From: Streptomyces sp. GS7
Lineage (GTDB): Bacteria > Actinomycetota > Actinomycetes > Streptomycetales > Streptomycetaceae
NCBI RefSeq assembly: GCF_009834125.1
Contig: NZ_CP047146.1
Coordinates: 1,357,501-1,421,500, forward strand
DNA length: 64,000 nucleotides
Reading direction: 5' to 3'
The position numbers and the translations under genes are program-made. Shown here in pieces: positions 34,248-43,678 of the stretch (within the stretch, counting starts at the first letter, position 1; each line of letters starts with the position of its first letter). Below the pieces are notes generated by a model. That model did not search any database, had not been told where the DNA came from, and saw nothing but the letters and a program-made list of their open reading frames with translations.

Positions 34248-36026
34248 GTGAAGATGCCGCCTGCCCTGTCGTCTGCCCTCTCCGTGCTGCTGGCCCGTCG
34301 TGTGCGTCAGGGCCTGTGCGTATGCGCGCTTGCCGCCGGGCTGACCGCCGCGTCCGCGATCAGTCCCCTGCCGGTCGCCGGGCCGCCGAGCGCCGATGCC
34401 AGCGGTGCCGCTCCCGATGCGGACGGCCCGCAGGCCCAGCCCCGCGGCGTACCCGACTTGGACCTGCCCGAGCTGCCCGGCGGTGGCAGGGACGGCACAA
34501 CCGGAGAGGCGGCCGGAGGGCCGAGACCCGAGGAGCGAACGGGCATACCCGCCTCCGCCCTGGACGCTTACAAGAAGGCCGAGCGGACGCTGAGCAGCGG
34601 TCAGCCGTCCTGTCACCTGCCCTGGCAGCTGGTCGCGGGTATCGGCCGGGTCGAGTCCGTCCACGCCTCCGGCTACGGCCTGCGCCCCGACGGGTCCACC
34701 GCCAAGCCGATCCGCGGACCGCGCCTGGACGGTAAGCAGTTCGCCCTCATCCGCGACACCGACGGTGGGCGCTGGGACGGGGACACCGAGTTCGATCGCG
34801 CCGTCGGTCCGATGCAGTTCATACCCTCCACATGGGCAACCTGGGGAGCCGACGGCAACGGCGACGGCGCCAACGACCCCAACAACATCTACGACGCCGC
34901 CCTGGGCACCGCCCACTACCTCTGCGCCGGAGGCCGCGACCTGAACCGTCCGGCCGACCTCGACAAGGCCATCCTCAGCTACAACAACTCCCGCGAGTAC
35001 GTGAACGCGGTGACGGACTGGATGCGTACGTACTCGGGTGGCAAGGTCACCGCGACACCGGATGGCGCTCCCGCCATCCCGCATCGCCCCGACCCCGCAG
35101 ATCGGCGCTCTCCGGCCACCAAGACACTGCCCCGTCCCCTGCGGGTGGAGCCCCGGCCCGGTTCCGACGCCGAGCAGGACCGTGTACAAGGCAGCCGGGT
35201 AACTCACCTCCATAGCAAGCCTGTTACGCCGACCCGGCCTGCCGCCAAACCCATTGCGCCCCCCGAGCCCCCCGAGAAGCCCGGACCCGCGCCGGATCAC
35301 CGCACGGTCGCCCGTCTGGAACGTGTCGGAGGCGAGAACCTGGGAGACCGGAAGGCGGGCGAGGAGTTCGCGCGGCGCCCGCAGGTGCGTGCCACCGACG
35401 CCCACGGACACCCCGTCGCCCGCGCCGAGGTGACGTACCACTTGGTCGGCACCGCCGCGGCGCACTTCCCCGGTCACGGCACCACCGCGACCGCCACCAC
35501 CGATCACCGTGGCGTCGCCACCGCACCCACCGTTCTGGCCGGCGACCGCCCCGGACGCGTCACCATCACCGCCACCACGCCCGGGAAGCACAGCCAGGCC
35601 ACCACGACCTTCACCGCGACCGTCCGACGAGTGCCCGTTCGGACGCCCGACCTCCTGCAACTGCTCAACCAGCAGCCCCTCCAGGCCGGAATCAACAGCC
35701 AGTTCGCCGACCCGCTGCGAATCCGGGCGACGGAACACCACAAGCCCGCCCCCGGAGTATGCCTCACCGCGACCCTGCTCGATGGCACCGAAGAGCCCCG
35801 GGAAGCCACCTTCGGCCCGTACTTCAAGGACGACCACGGCCATCCCGTACGCACCCTCGCCCTCCCCGCCACCGACTCCGACGGCCGGATCACCCTCCCG
35901 CAACTCTTCACCGACCAACACCCCGGCACCTACACGCTCCGCCTCACCACCCCACACGGAGCCACATTGGACATCCCCCTCACCGTCGGTGAACCAGCGC
36001 CCGGCCAGACCATCTCTTTCGCCTGA
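34248..36026 (+). CDS. Secreted lytic transglycosylase with C-terminal Ig-like domains
   Basis: Predicted 592 residues from GTG 34248 (GAGGA 11 bases upstream); ATG 34254 is an alternative. Signal peptide about 1-36. The catalytic domain (~115-265) has PWQLVAGIGRVESVH with the catalytic Glu at about 136, then AVGPMQFIPSTWATWGADGNGDG, NIYDAALGTAHYLC and ILSYNNSREYV. These are the hallmarks of the SLT/MltB-type family that cleaves peptidoglycan glycan strands. A Pro-rich linker (~275-355) leads to beta-rich segments (~365-590) resembling invasin/Ig-like modules (VRATDAHGHPVARAEVTYHLVG; TLRLTTPHGATLDIPLTV). The repeat proteins on each side suggest joint action at the cell surface. Confidence 0.85.
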   Translation: MKMPPALSSALSVLLARRVRQGLCVCALAAGLTAASAISPLPVAGPPSADASGAAPDADGPQAQPRGVPDLDLPELPGGGRDGTTGEAAGGPRPEERTGIPASALDAYKKAERTLSSGQPSCHLPWQLVAGIGRVESVHASGYGLRPDGSTAKPIRGPRLDGKQFALIRDTDGGRWDGDTEFDRAVGPMQFIPSTWATWGADGNGDGANDPNNIYDAALGTAHYLCAGGRDLNRPADLDKAILSYNNSREYVNAVTDWMRTYSGGKVTATPDGAPAIPHRPDPADRRSPATKTLPRPLRVEPRPGSDAEQDRVQGSRVTHLHSKPVTPTRPAAKPIAPPEPPEKPGPAPDHRTVARLERVGGENLGDRKAGEEFARRPQVRATDAHGHPVARAEVTYHLVGTAAAHFPGHGTTATATTDHRGVATAPTVLAGDRPGRVTITATTPGKHSQATTTFTATVRRVPVRTPDLLQLLNQQPLQAGINSQFADPLRIRATEHHKPAPGVCLTATLLDGTEEPREATFGPYFKDDHGHPVRTLALPATDSDGRITLPQLFTDQHPGTYTLRLTTPHGATLDIPLTVGEPAPGQTISFA

Positions 36027-36144
36027 GCCCTTGGGGACCGGGGACCGGCGCCTGCTGCCAGGCGCCTCCCGCACATCTCCGGACCAGGCCCACCCCACCT
36101 CCTCGTTACCCACACCCCTCTTTTTGCTGCCAACGGAAATCTTC

Positions 36145-38016
36145 ATGAGACGAACACCCTGGGCGCGCGCCACCGTCCTGAGCTTCTGCGCCACGCTCAC
36201 CTTCGCCACCCCCGCGTCGGCCACACCTGACCCGGGCAAGCCGGCCACGCCCACCAAGCCCGTCACGCCCGCCAAGCCCGTCACGCCCGCCAAGCGCCCC
36301 ATCCCGCAAGAGATCCGGGAGGCCCGGGAGGCAGAGCGCTACTGGACCCCTGAACGCATCCGCACCGCGGTCCCCGTAGACGCCGCGGGCGGTGCCCAGG
36401 ACAGGAGCCGGAGCGCGCCCAGGCCGCCCGGCGGGCGGCAGAAGCGCTCTCTCCAGGAACCCAGCCACCTCATCGACGAGGGCATGGCCACGGTCGGTGT
36501 CTTCCTGATCCGCAACGACAAGGACGAGGCGACCCCCAACCAGTTCTGCACCGCCGCCTCGGTCGCCTCACCCACCAAGAGCCTGGCCGTCACGGCAGCG
36601 CACTGCCTGAAGAACGCCGCCGGTCGGAACATCGCCTTCGTCCCCGGCTACCGCGCCGGAGCCGCCTCGGCAGCCGGCCAGGTGGGCGAGACCCCCTACG
36701 GAATCTTCCCCGTCAAGCCCGGCAAGATCTGGATCGACGGCCGCTACCTGCGCACCACACCCGACGACGACGTCGACTTCGCGTTCCTGCGCGTCGGCCC
36801 CAACGCCCAGGGGCAGCTCCTCGAAGACGCCACCGGTCGGGGCAACGTCCTCACCAAGGTGAACTCCGCCGACCTCGCCCGCAAGAACGTCACGGCCGCC
36901 GGATACCCCGGCGGCCAGAAGACGCCCCTGCGGTGTACCAACAACACCACCGCGTTCCAGAGCCGGTTTATGGAAATCAAGTGCGACGGCTTCCGCGCCG
37001 GCGTCAGCGGCGGCCCGTTCCTGGAGAACTTCGACGGCACACGCGGCAATCTGGTCGGCGTCATCGGCGGCTACAAGACCGGCGGCGCCTACGACCACAC
37101 CTCCTACACCTCCCAGTTCGACGACGACGTCTTCCGCCTCTACCAGCAGGCCGTCAACGACGCGCCGCCGGACGCTCCAAACCCCCTGGGCGACCCCGAA
37201 ACCTGGCAGCACGCCAAGGCCATGACCGCGGGCCGCTTCCATACCGCCTCGGTACGCAACAACACCAGTGACCTCGTCGTCCGCTGGTCCGACGGCGAGG
37301 TCTCCCTCTACCCGGGCAACGGCGCCTACGGCTTCGGCAAGGACATCCAGCTCGTCGGCAGGAACAGCACCTGGCAGCACGCAGACGTCATCACCGCCGG
37401 AAACTTCACCGGCAAGAACACCTACGACCTCTTCGTCCGCTGGTCGGACGGCGAACTCACCCTCTACGAGGACGTCAACGAGACCAACAAGCTCCGCAAC
37501 GAGATCCAGATCCGCCCCAAGAACAGCACCTGGCCCCACGCCCAGGCCCTCACCGCCGGTCGTTTCAGCGCCAACGCACGCACCGACGACCTCGTGGTGC
37601 GCTGGTCCGACGGCGAAGTCACCCTCTACACCGACGTCGACACCAAGGGCCTTCACGCCGAGAAGCAGCTCCTCGCCCGCAACACCACCTGGCCCTACGC
37701 CAGGGACATAGTCGCCGGCGACTTCACCGCCACCTCGGCCACGTCCCGCCAGGACCTCCTCGTCCGCTGGGCCGACGGCGAAGTCTCCGCCTACGACGAC
37801 ATCGCCACCAGGGGCTTCAAGGCCGAACACCGCCTCCGCCCCGCCAAGTCATGGTGGCGCGTCGCCACCATGACCACGGCCGGCACCTTCGGCGGCGACG
37901 GCCGCCAGAACGATCTCGTCACGGGCTGGTTCGACGGCAAACTCACCCTCAACGCCGACACCACCAGCACCTCCCTCGCCCGCGAGCGCATCCTCGTCCC
38001 CATGCCCGGTCGCTGA
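36145..38016 (+). CDS. Secreted trypsin-like serine protease with WSDG repeats (intact triad)
   Basis: Predicted 623 residues from ATG 36145. Signal peptide 1-26 (PASA), then repeated Thr/Pro/Lys motifs and a basic propeptide-like stretch (up to ~110). The protease domain (~112-345) keeps a full triad: VTAAHC (His153), DDVDFAFLRV (Asp211) and AGVSGGPFL (Ser288). Residues ~360-623 contain about five units of the RW-DG repeat (DLVVRWSDGEVSLYPG, DLFVRWSDGELTLYED, DLVVRWSDGEVTLYTD, DLLVRWADGEVSAYDD and a degenerate last copy). It shares these repeats with its catalytically altered neighbours, but its protease domain is a different, more divergent S1 type. A strong terminator follows. Confidence 0.88.
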   Translation: MRRTPWARATVLSFCATLTFATPASATPDPGKPATPTKPVTPAKPVTPAKRPIPQEIREAREAERYWTPERIRTAVPVDAAGGAQDRSRSAPRPPGGRQKRSLQEPSHLIDEGMATVGVFLIRNDKDEATPNQFCTAASVASPTKSLAVTAAHCLKNAAGRNIAFVPGYRAGAASAAGQVGETPYGIFPVKPGKIWIDGRYLRTTPDDDVDFAFLRVGPNAQGQLLEDATGRGNVLTKVNSADLARKNVTAAGYPGGQKTPLRCTNNTTAFQSRFMEIKCDGFRAGVSGGPFLENFDGTRGNLVGVIGGYKTGGAYDHTSYTSQFDDDVFRLYQQAVNDAPPDAPNPLGDPETWQHAKAMTAGRFHTASVRNNTSDLVVRWSDGEVSLYPGNGAYGFGKDIQLVGRNSTWQHADVITAGNFTGKNTYDLFVRWSDGELTLYEDVNETNKLRNEIQIRPKNSTWPHAQALTAGRFSANARTDDLVVRWSDGEVTLYTDVDTKGLHAEKQLLARNTTWPYARDIVAGDFTATSATSRQDLLVRWADGEVSAYDDIATRGFKAEHRLRPAKSWWRVATMTTAGTFGGDGRQNDLVTGWFDGKLTLNADTTSTSLARERILVPMPGR

Positions 38017-38040
38017 GCACTCGTAGGGGGAGCACCATTC

Positions 38041-38084
38041 GGGCCTTGGGGAAGACCGCATTCAGGCAGTCTTCCCCAAGGCCC
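38041..38084 (+). terminator. Strong hairpin closing the secreted-protein series
   Basis: Perfect 16-base arms (38041-38056 and 38069-38084) around a 12-base loop begin 25 bases after the protease stop codon. Confidence 0.8.
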
Positions 38085-38348
38085 GAAGTGCGGCTTCCAG
38101 GGATCGTCGCCACAGGGGCTGATGGAGCCGTACCCGTCGGTCCGACGGCAGTGGAACGGGGGGATGCGGCGGCTGCCGCGTGCCCGCGCCGTCGGAGGCT
38201 GATCTCGCGATGCAGGGAGTCGAGATCTGCGAAGCCGTCGACAGCGGGCCACCCACCGTGGTCACGCCGTTACTTGCAGCGCTGGTGCCCGAGGTGCAAG
38301 TGGAAAGCCGTACCCCGTATCAAACCGGACTTCCGGCTCGCGAAGCCC
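38085..38348. other. Spacer between the accessory block and tRNA-Arg
   Basis: About 265 bases. Short open frames exist on both strands but none has a recognisable domain or a good start. I see no integrase gene and no complete copy of the tRNA 3' end here. Confidence 0.35.
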
Positions 38349-38383
38349 GCGCGAAACCCCGATGAGGGATCGGGGTTTCGCGC
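38349..38383 (-). terminator. Hairpin downstream of tRNA-Arg
   Basis: Perfect 15-base arms (38349-38363 and 38369-38383) with a five-base loop lie 13 bases beyond the tRNA 3' end on the minus strand. Confidence 0.8.
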
Positions 38384-38395
38384 AATGCTCGATTG

Positions 38396-38468
38396 CGCCC
38401 CCGGCAGGACTCGAACCTGCGGCCAAGTGCTTAGAAGGCACCTGCTCTATCCACTGAGCTACGGGGGC
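38396..38468 (-). tRNA. tRNA-Arg (anticodon TCT)
   Basis: The minus strand folds into a complete 73-nt cloverleaf: acceptor GCCCCCG pairing with CGGGGGC plus discriminator G; D arm GCTC-loop-GAGC; anticodon stem GGTGC/GCACT with loop CTTCTAA, so anticodon TCT reading AGA; T arm GCAGG-TTCGAGT-CCTGC. No CCA is encoded. It decodes a codon that is rare in a genome of this composition, and sits exactly at the edge of the accessory block. Confidence 0.95.
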
Positions 38469-38771
38469 CGGGTGGTGGGTGTGGATCACGGGCCGCGGAC
38501 CAGGATAGAGGTCCGGGTACCTCGTCCCGGTTGCTTCACCTCCGTGGCACGTTGTGGAGGTTCGGTGAAGCGATCCCGATAATCGCAGGCGGGTACGAAT
38601 CCTGCACGGCTTTTGCCGTCTCGCGCGGTGGGTGTTGTGCACTCGTTATGCCTGCGTCTCAGTTGTCCCGAACGTCCCGCGCGTTACTCGTCCCGTTCTG
38701 TGCGGGTTCTTGCGGCGCGCACAAGGGGTTATACGCTTCAAAAACCCACCGAAATTGGGCATTCTGCACAT
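38469..38771. other. Spacer upstream of the dynamin-like pair
   Basis: About 300 bases between the tRNA 5' end and the first dynamin-like gene. A TTATAC-like element near 38730 is a possible -10 box for the GTPase operon. No gene is seen. Confidence 0.35.
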
Positions 38772-40538
38772 GTGGCGACCTTGGACGTAGGACCCCGACT
38801 GATCGACGCCCTGTCCGTTCTGCGTGACCGCGTCGACGCCGCACGCTTTCCACTGCCGCTTCGGGGCGCCGCCCGCGCCCGGTGCAACCGGGCCGAGCTG
38901 CTCGCCCAGCTCGACGACTATGTGATTCCCCGTCTGCGCACCCCTAAGGCCCCCCTCCTCGCCGTCGTCGGCGGCTCCACCGGGGCGGGCAAGTCCACGC
39001 TGGTCAATTCGCTGGTCGGCCGGCGGGTGTCGGAGGCCGGGGTGCTGCGGCCGACGACCCGTACGCCGGTGCTGGTGTGCCATCCCGACGACCACCGGTG
39101 GTTCGCCGGGCAGCGGGTGCTGCCGGGGCTCACCCGGGTGTGGGTGCCGGAGCAGGACGGAGGGGAGGGGAGCGGGCGGGGTGCCTACGAGGGCGCCGGG
39201 AGCGGGGGTGGCGCGGGCGAGCCGGGGATGGCGACCGTGCGGATCGAGACGGACCCCGCGCTGCCCAGCGGGCTGGCGCTGCTGGACGCCCCGGACATCG
39301 ACTCGCTGGTCGCCGGCAACCGGGAACTGGCCGCCGAGCTGATCTGCGCGGCCGACGTCTGGGTGCTGGTCACCACGGCCGCCCGGTATGCCGACGCGGT
39401 GCCCTGGCATCTGCTGCGGACGGCCAAGGAGTACGACGTCACGCTGGTGACCGTGCTGGACCGGGTGCCGCACCAGATCGCCCCCGACATCTCCGCCCGG
39501 TACGCGGAACTGCTCCAGCGGGCCGGGCTCGGCCACGTCCCCCGCTTCACCATTCCCGAGCTGCCCGAGTCCGCCGGCGGGGGCCGCGGACTGCTGCCCG
39601 CCACCGCGGTCGCCGGGCTGCGGGAGTGGCTGGAGCGGCATGCCCAGGACCCCGTCGCCCGTACTGCCGCCGCGGACCGCACGGCGTCCGGTGCGCTCGC
39701 CTCGCTGCGCAGCCGGCTCCCCGCGCTCGCCGGGGCCGCCGCCGCGCAGCACGCCGCGGCGCTGCGGCTGGCCGGCCGCGTCGAGGAGGCGTACGAGGCG
39801 GCCGCGGAACGGGTGCGGCGGGAGATCGCGGCCGGCGAGGTGCTGGCCGGGGACGCGCGCGCCCACTGGCACGAGCACCCGCGCGGCGGCCGGGCGGACG
39901 AGCTGCTGGACGCGCTGACCCACGGGCTGACGGCGCTGCTGGCGTGCGCCGTCGCGGAGGCCGACGAGCGGGCCGCGGACGCCTGGCGGCGCGACCCCGC
40001 GGCGGCGGAGGTACGGCTGGCGGCGGCCGGCGCCACCGGGGCGGACGGGCGGCTCGGGGTGGTCATCCGGCGCTGGCGGCGCTGCCTGGAGGAACTCGCC
40101 GAGGAGGAGACCCGCGAGGCGCGCGGTGGCCAGGCCGGTGAACGGGCCGGCTCGGTGGCGGCGGAGGAGTCGGCGGCGCTGCTGGCCACCGCGCTGCTCG
40201 GCGGCCGCCGAGCCCGTGCGGCGGGCGAGAACCTCGCCGACCTCCTGGGGGCGCAGACCGCGCTGCGGCTGTGCGACCGGGGCGGCCGGCTGCTGACCAC
40301 GTACCTGGAGCGCGCGCTGTCCGGTGAACGGGAGCGGCGGCTGGCCCCCCTGGACGGGCTGACCGTGCCACCGGACCAGCAGGCCGGGCTGATCGCCGCG
40401 CTGTCCCTGTTGCAGAGGGAGAAGTCGCAGCAGGAGAAGGACGGCCCCGAGGGCCACGAGGGCCGCAGGGGCCACCGGGGGCTCGGGGAACACCAGGACA
40501 AGGTGATCGTGTGCGAGCGGGAGACGGTGACGGGGTGA
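38772..40538 (+). CDS. dynA: Dynamin-like GTPase, first of a pair (DynA-like)
   Basis: Predicted 588 residues from GTG 38772; no strong ribosome-binding site is visible, but similarity to a GTPase begins right after. The G domain has P-loop [17 protein letters not shown], a switch Thr in [12 protein letters not shown] for the G3 motif and TVLDRVP in place of a strict NKxD. The rest is helical and Arg/Ala/Glu-rich ([15 protein letters not shown]), without a clear membrane helix. Bacterial dynamins remodel membranes; in Streptomyces the tandem DynA/DynB proteins stabilise FtsZ rings during sporulation septation. The name rests on the tandem arrangement, the membrane segments in the second partner and the following ssbB gene. 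It overlaps that partner by four bases. Confidence 0.75.
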   Translation: MATLDVGPRLIDALSVLRDRVDAARFPLPLRGAARARCNRAELLAQLDDYVIPRLRTPKAPLLAVVGGSTGAGKSTLVNSLVGRRVSEAGVLRPTTRTPVLVCHPDDHRWFAGQRVLPGLTRVWVPEQDGGEGSGRGAYEGAGSGGGAGEPGMATVRIETDPALPSGLALLDAPDIDSLVAGNRELAAELICAADVWVLVTTAARYADAVPWHLLRTAKEYDVTLVTVLDRVPHQIAPDISARYAELLQRAGLGHVPRFTIPELPESAGGGRGLLPATAVAGLREWLERHAQDPVARTAAADRTASGALASLRSRLPALAGAAAAQHAAALRLAGRVEEAYEAAAERVRREIAAGEVLAGDARAHWHEHPRGGRADELLDALTHGLTALLACAVAEADERAADAWRRDPAAAEVRLAAAGATGADGRLGVVIRRWRRCLEELAEEETREARGGQAGERAGSVAAEESAALLATALLGGRRARAAGENLADLLGAQTALRLCDRGGRLLTTYLERALSGERERRLAPLDGLTVPPDQQAGLIAALSLLQREKSQQEKDGPEGHEGRRGHRGLGEHQDKVIVCERETVTG

Positions 40539-42604
40539 CGGAGTCCGAGGAGCGGCGGGCGGCGGGCGGGGACGGTGCGGGCACGGCGTGGGACGACGGG
40601 GTGATCGCGCGGCGGGCACGCGGCGAGGACGCGCGGGAGGCGGAGCCCGTCGTGCCGGAGGCCCGCGCGGCGGCCGGGCCGGACGCCGCACAGCCGCCGG
40701 AGGCGGCGGTTCCGGCGGACCTCCGGGAGGACGCGCTGGGCGCGGACGGCCGGGACGAGGGCGGTACCGGGGTCGGCGGCTACAAGTGGGTGCCCGGCGG
40801 GGCGCGGCGGGTGGCGGCGGCGGGGCTGCAGCCCCGTCTGGAGGCGCTGCGCGAGCTGATCGCGCTGTCCCGGACCCGGCTGGACGGGGCGGTGCTGGAC
40901 GAGGCGGGGCGGGTGCTGGAGGCGGCCGACGAGCGCTACCGGCTGTCCGGCGAGCACACCGTGGTCGCCATCGCGGGGGCGACCGGCAGCGGCAAGTCGT
41001 CGCTCTTCAACGCGCTGGCCGGGGCGAACCGTTCGCAGGTCGGCGCGCGCCGACCGACGACCGGTGAACCGGTGGCGTGCGTCTGGTCGGGCGGCAGGCC
41101 CGGGGCGGACGGGCTGCTGCGGCGGCTGGGGGTTCCGGTGCACCGTCGGCACATCCCCGGGGAGGGCGCTCCGGAGCTGCGCGGCCTCGTCCTGCTCGAC
41201 CTTCCCGACCACGACTCCGCGGACACCGCGAACCGCGAACAGGTCGACCGGATGCTGGAATTGGTGGACGCGGTGATCTGGGTGGTGGACCCGGAGAAAT
41301 ACGCGGACGCGGTGCTGCACGAGCGGTATCTGCGGCCCCTGGCGGGCTACGCCGAGGTCACGTTCGTGGTGCTCAACCAGGTGGACCGGCTGCCCGGGGA
41401 CGCCGCCGACCAGGTCGTGGACGATCTGCGCCGGCTGCTGGACGAGGACGGGCTGGCACTCGGCGAGCACGGGGAGCCCGGCGCGGCGGTGCTGGCGCTG
41501 TCCGCGGCGACCGGCGAGGGGGTGGCGGAACTACGGGAGGCCCTGGGCCAGTTCGTCGCCGAACGGGGCGCGGCGGACCGCCGGCTGACGGCCGACGTGG
41601 ACGCGGCGGCCGAACGGCTGCGGTCGGTATACGTGGCGGAGCGCCGGGTCGGGCTGACGGAGCGGGCCCGCGACGAGTTCGACGGCCGGCTGGCCGAGGC
41701 GGTGGGCGCGGCGGCCACCGGGCGCGCCGCGGAACGGGACTGGCTCCGGCACGCGGAACGGGCCTGCGGTGCGCCGTGGTCGCGGCTGCGCGGCCGTCGG
41801 CGCGCCCGGGGGAGTGGCCGGAAGAGGGGGTACGGGGCCCGGCGGAAGGCGGCGGCGACCGGAGCCGGTGACACGCGCACCGGTGCGGTTCCCGCCCCTT
41901 CGGTTCCCGCTGCTTCAGGGGCTGTTGCTGCGGAGGCCGCGTCGGGGCGGGCCGCCGGCGGGTGCGCCGATGCCGTACGGGACGGTTCCGTACGCGGCGG
42001 TTTCGCGCGTGGCGGTTCCGTACGGCGTGGCCTTGGGGGGAGCGGCGGTGTGCGGAACGGTGACGGCCGGGCCGCCGCCCGGCCGGTGGTGGAGCAGGCG
42101 GTGCGGGCCGTGGCGGAGGACGCCGCGCGGGGGCTGCCGACGCCCTGGGCGCAGGCGGTGCGGGAGGCGGCGGTGCGGGGCGCGGGAGGGCTGCCGGAGG
42201 CGCTGGACGCGGTGGCGGCCGGGGCCGAGGAGTCGTTGCGGCAGGGGCCGGCCGTGAAGCCTCGGTGGTGGACGGTGGCGGCGGCGGTGCAGGGGCTGCT
42301 GTTCGTGCTGCAAGTGGTGGGTGTGCTCTGGATGCTGGGGGCGGTGACGGGCGTGCTGAACGCCGCCGCGTGGCTGCCCGGGCTGCTGCCCGCCGCGGTC
42401 GGGTCGGTGGGCGGCCCGGCGCTGACCTGGCTGTGCGGGGCGGTGGCGCGCGGCCCCGCCAGGCGGTACGGGCAGGAGGCCGAGCGTCGGCTGCGGAGCG
42501 CGGCGGCCGGGTGCGGGCGGGCCCGGGTGCTGGAGCCGGTCGCGGCCGAACTGCTGCGGTACCGCGAGGTGCGGGAGCAGTACGCGGTGGCGTCGGGCGT
42601 GTGA
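40535..42604 (+). CDS. dynB: Dynamin-like GTPase with two membrane segments (DynB-like)
   Basis: Predicted 689 residues from GTG 40535, whose GTGA overlaps the upstream stop; GTG 40511 is also in frame. An acidic N-terminal ~95 residues precede the GTPase domain: P-loop [18 protein letters not shown], switch Thr in [20 protein letters not shown] (G3), [10 protein letters not shown] (G4, NQxD) and ALSAATGEG (G5). After an Arg/Ala-rich region that looks disordered come two hydrophobic segments (roughly residues 585-605 and 612-650), placing the protein in the membrane as described for DynB. Tight coupling to the partner gene suggests a hetero-oligomeric membrane-remodelling complex at division septa. 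Confidence 0.78.
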   Translation: MTESEERRAAGGDGAGTAWDDGVIARRARGEDAREAEPVVPEARAAAGPDAAQPPEAAVPADLREDALGADGRDEGGTGVGGYKWVPGGARRVAAAGLQPRLEALRELIALSRTRLDGAVLDEAGRVLEAADERYRLSGEHTVVAIAGATGSGKSSLFNALAGANRSQVGARRPTTGEPVACVWSGGRPGADGLLRRLGVPVHRRHIPGEGAPELRGLVLLDLPDHDSADTANREQVDRMLELVDAVIWVVDPEKYADAVLHERYLRPLAGYAEVTFVVLNQVDRLPGDAADQVVDDLRRLLDEDGLALGEHGEPGAAVLALSAATGEGVAELREALGQFVAERGAADRRLTADVDAAAERLRSVYVAERRVGLTERARDEFDGRLAEAVGAAATGRAAERDWLRHAERACGAPWSRLRGRRRARGSGRKRGYGARRKAAATGAGDTRTGAVPAPSVPAASGAVAAEAASGRAAGGCADAVRDGSVRGGFARGGSVRRGLGGSGGVRNGDGRAAARPVVEQAVRAVAEDAARGLPTPWAQAVREAAVRGAGGLPEALDAVAAGAEESLRQGPAVKPRWWTVAAAVQGLLFVLQVVGVLWMLGAVTGVLNAAAWLPGLLPAAVGSVGGPALTWLCGAVARGPARRYGQEAERRLRSAAAGCGRARVLEPVAAELLRYREVREQYAVASGV

Positions 42605-42915
42605 CGCACGGCGGGGGGCACCGCCGTCCCCTCCCGGGTGACGGAGTTGTCCACAACCGGCCCGCCGTCCACAGCCCGCAGCGGCCGAAGCCGCGGCGGT
42701 GCAGCATGAGTTCAACGCAACGCAACGCAGCGCGGTGCACCACAGCGCGACGCCCCACACGGCGACGTGGTGCGTGCAGTGCGGTGCGTCCGGGGACCCG
42801 GCGTGCGGGGACCCGGCGTGCGGAGACCTGACATTCGCAGAGGTGGCATCCGGAGAGAGGGACGACGGCGGGGCCACACCGATACGCCCTGGAGGGCGGA
42901 CGGGGGGAATCTTCC
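42605..42915. other. Spacer with short tandem repeats upstream of ssbB
   Basis: About 310 bases with several short direct repeats, including a perfect 15-bp tandem pair (42791-42820) and GCAACGCAACGCAGCGC words near 42715. It probably includes the ssbB promoter. No gene seen. Confidence 0.4.
42791..42820. repeat. Perfect 15-bp tandem duplication
   Basis: CGGGGACCCGGCGTG occurs twice with no gap (42791-42805, 42806-42820), with a decayed third copy following, about 95 bases before the ssbB start. Confidence 0.85.
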
Positions 42916-43446
42916 ATGAACGACACGATGGTGACGCTGGTGGGGAACGCGGCGACGGCGGTGGAACACAGGGAGACCACCGCGGGGGTGCCGGTGGCGC
43001 GGTTCCGGATGGCGGCGACGTCGCGGCGCTGGGACAGGGCCCGGGAGTGCTGGACCGACGGGGAGACGAGTTTCTACACGGTGCGGTCCTGGCGCGCGCT
43101 CGCGGACAACGTGGCCGCGTCGGTGGCGGTGGGCGAACCCCTCGTCGTCCAGGGGAGGTTGCGGCTGCGGGAGGGCGAGCAGCCGCCGGAGAAGGGGGGA
43201 CAGCGGTGGTTCGCGGCGGAGATCGACGCCACCGCCATCGGCCACGACCTCTCGCGGGGGACCGCCGCGTTCCGCAGGGTGGTGAGGGTGCGGCAGGAAT
43301 CCGTGCCATCCCAACGGCCGGTGGACGGCCCGGAGTTCAAAGAAGTTGAGCAGGCAACGAAATTGCCGGTGAACGGCCGGGCGGATCCGCCGCCGAAGCC
43401 CGCGGAAAGAACCGGCAATTCGCAGCAGAAGGTGTCAGTAGCCTGA
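42916..43446 (+). CDS. ssbB: Single-stranded DNA-binding protein, second paralogue (SsbB-like)
   Basis: Predicted 176 residues from ATG 42916 with a G-rich ribosome-binding stretch about ten bases upstream. The N-terminal ~115 residues form an OB fold: MVTLVGNAATAVEHR, VPVARFRMAATSRRWD, TSFYTVRSWRALADNVAASVAVGEPLVV and QGRLRLRE. The C-terminal tail is polar and basic and ends KVSVA, lacking the acidic DDDIPF-type tip by which SsbA recruits replication proteins. In Streptomyces a tip-less paralogue, SsbB, is needed for chromosome segregation during sporulation. Its place directly after the dynamin-like pair links three sporulation-related genes. Confidence 0.85.
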   Translation: MNDTMVTLVGNAATAVEHRETTAGVPVARFRMAATSRRWDRARECWTDGETSFYTVRSWRALADNVAASVAVGEPLVVQGRLRLREGEQPPEKGGQRWFAAEIDATAIGHDLSRGTAAFRRVVRVRQESVPSQRPVDGPEFKEVEQATKLPVNGRADPPPKPAERTGNSQQKVSVA

Positions 43447-43678
43447 AATCACCCGGAGATTTGTCGATAATGCCAGGTCAGGGTGCCCGTGGTCGATAAC
43501 GATTGCGATTCGGATCGCTTATAGGACGCTATTACTGGGGACCGTGATGCGCCTGCTCCATAGGATCCGACCAGTACTCACGGGGGCTGACCAGGCTGAC
43601 CAGTTCGGCCGTTGAGTTCTTGGGATCTTTCCGGCGAGGCAACCTCTCCAGCCGACCGCCTCGCCCAGAGGGGAAATC

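Noticed and set aside
38085..38348. Search for an integrase or excisionase beside tRNA-Arg
   Set aside because: Translated all short frames by eye and saw no R-H-R-Y recombinase motif or excisionase-like helix-turn-helix.
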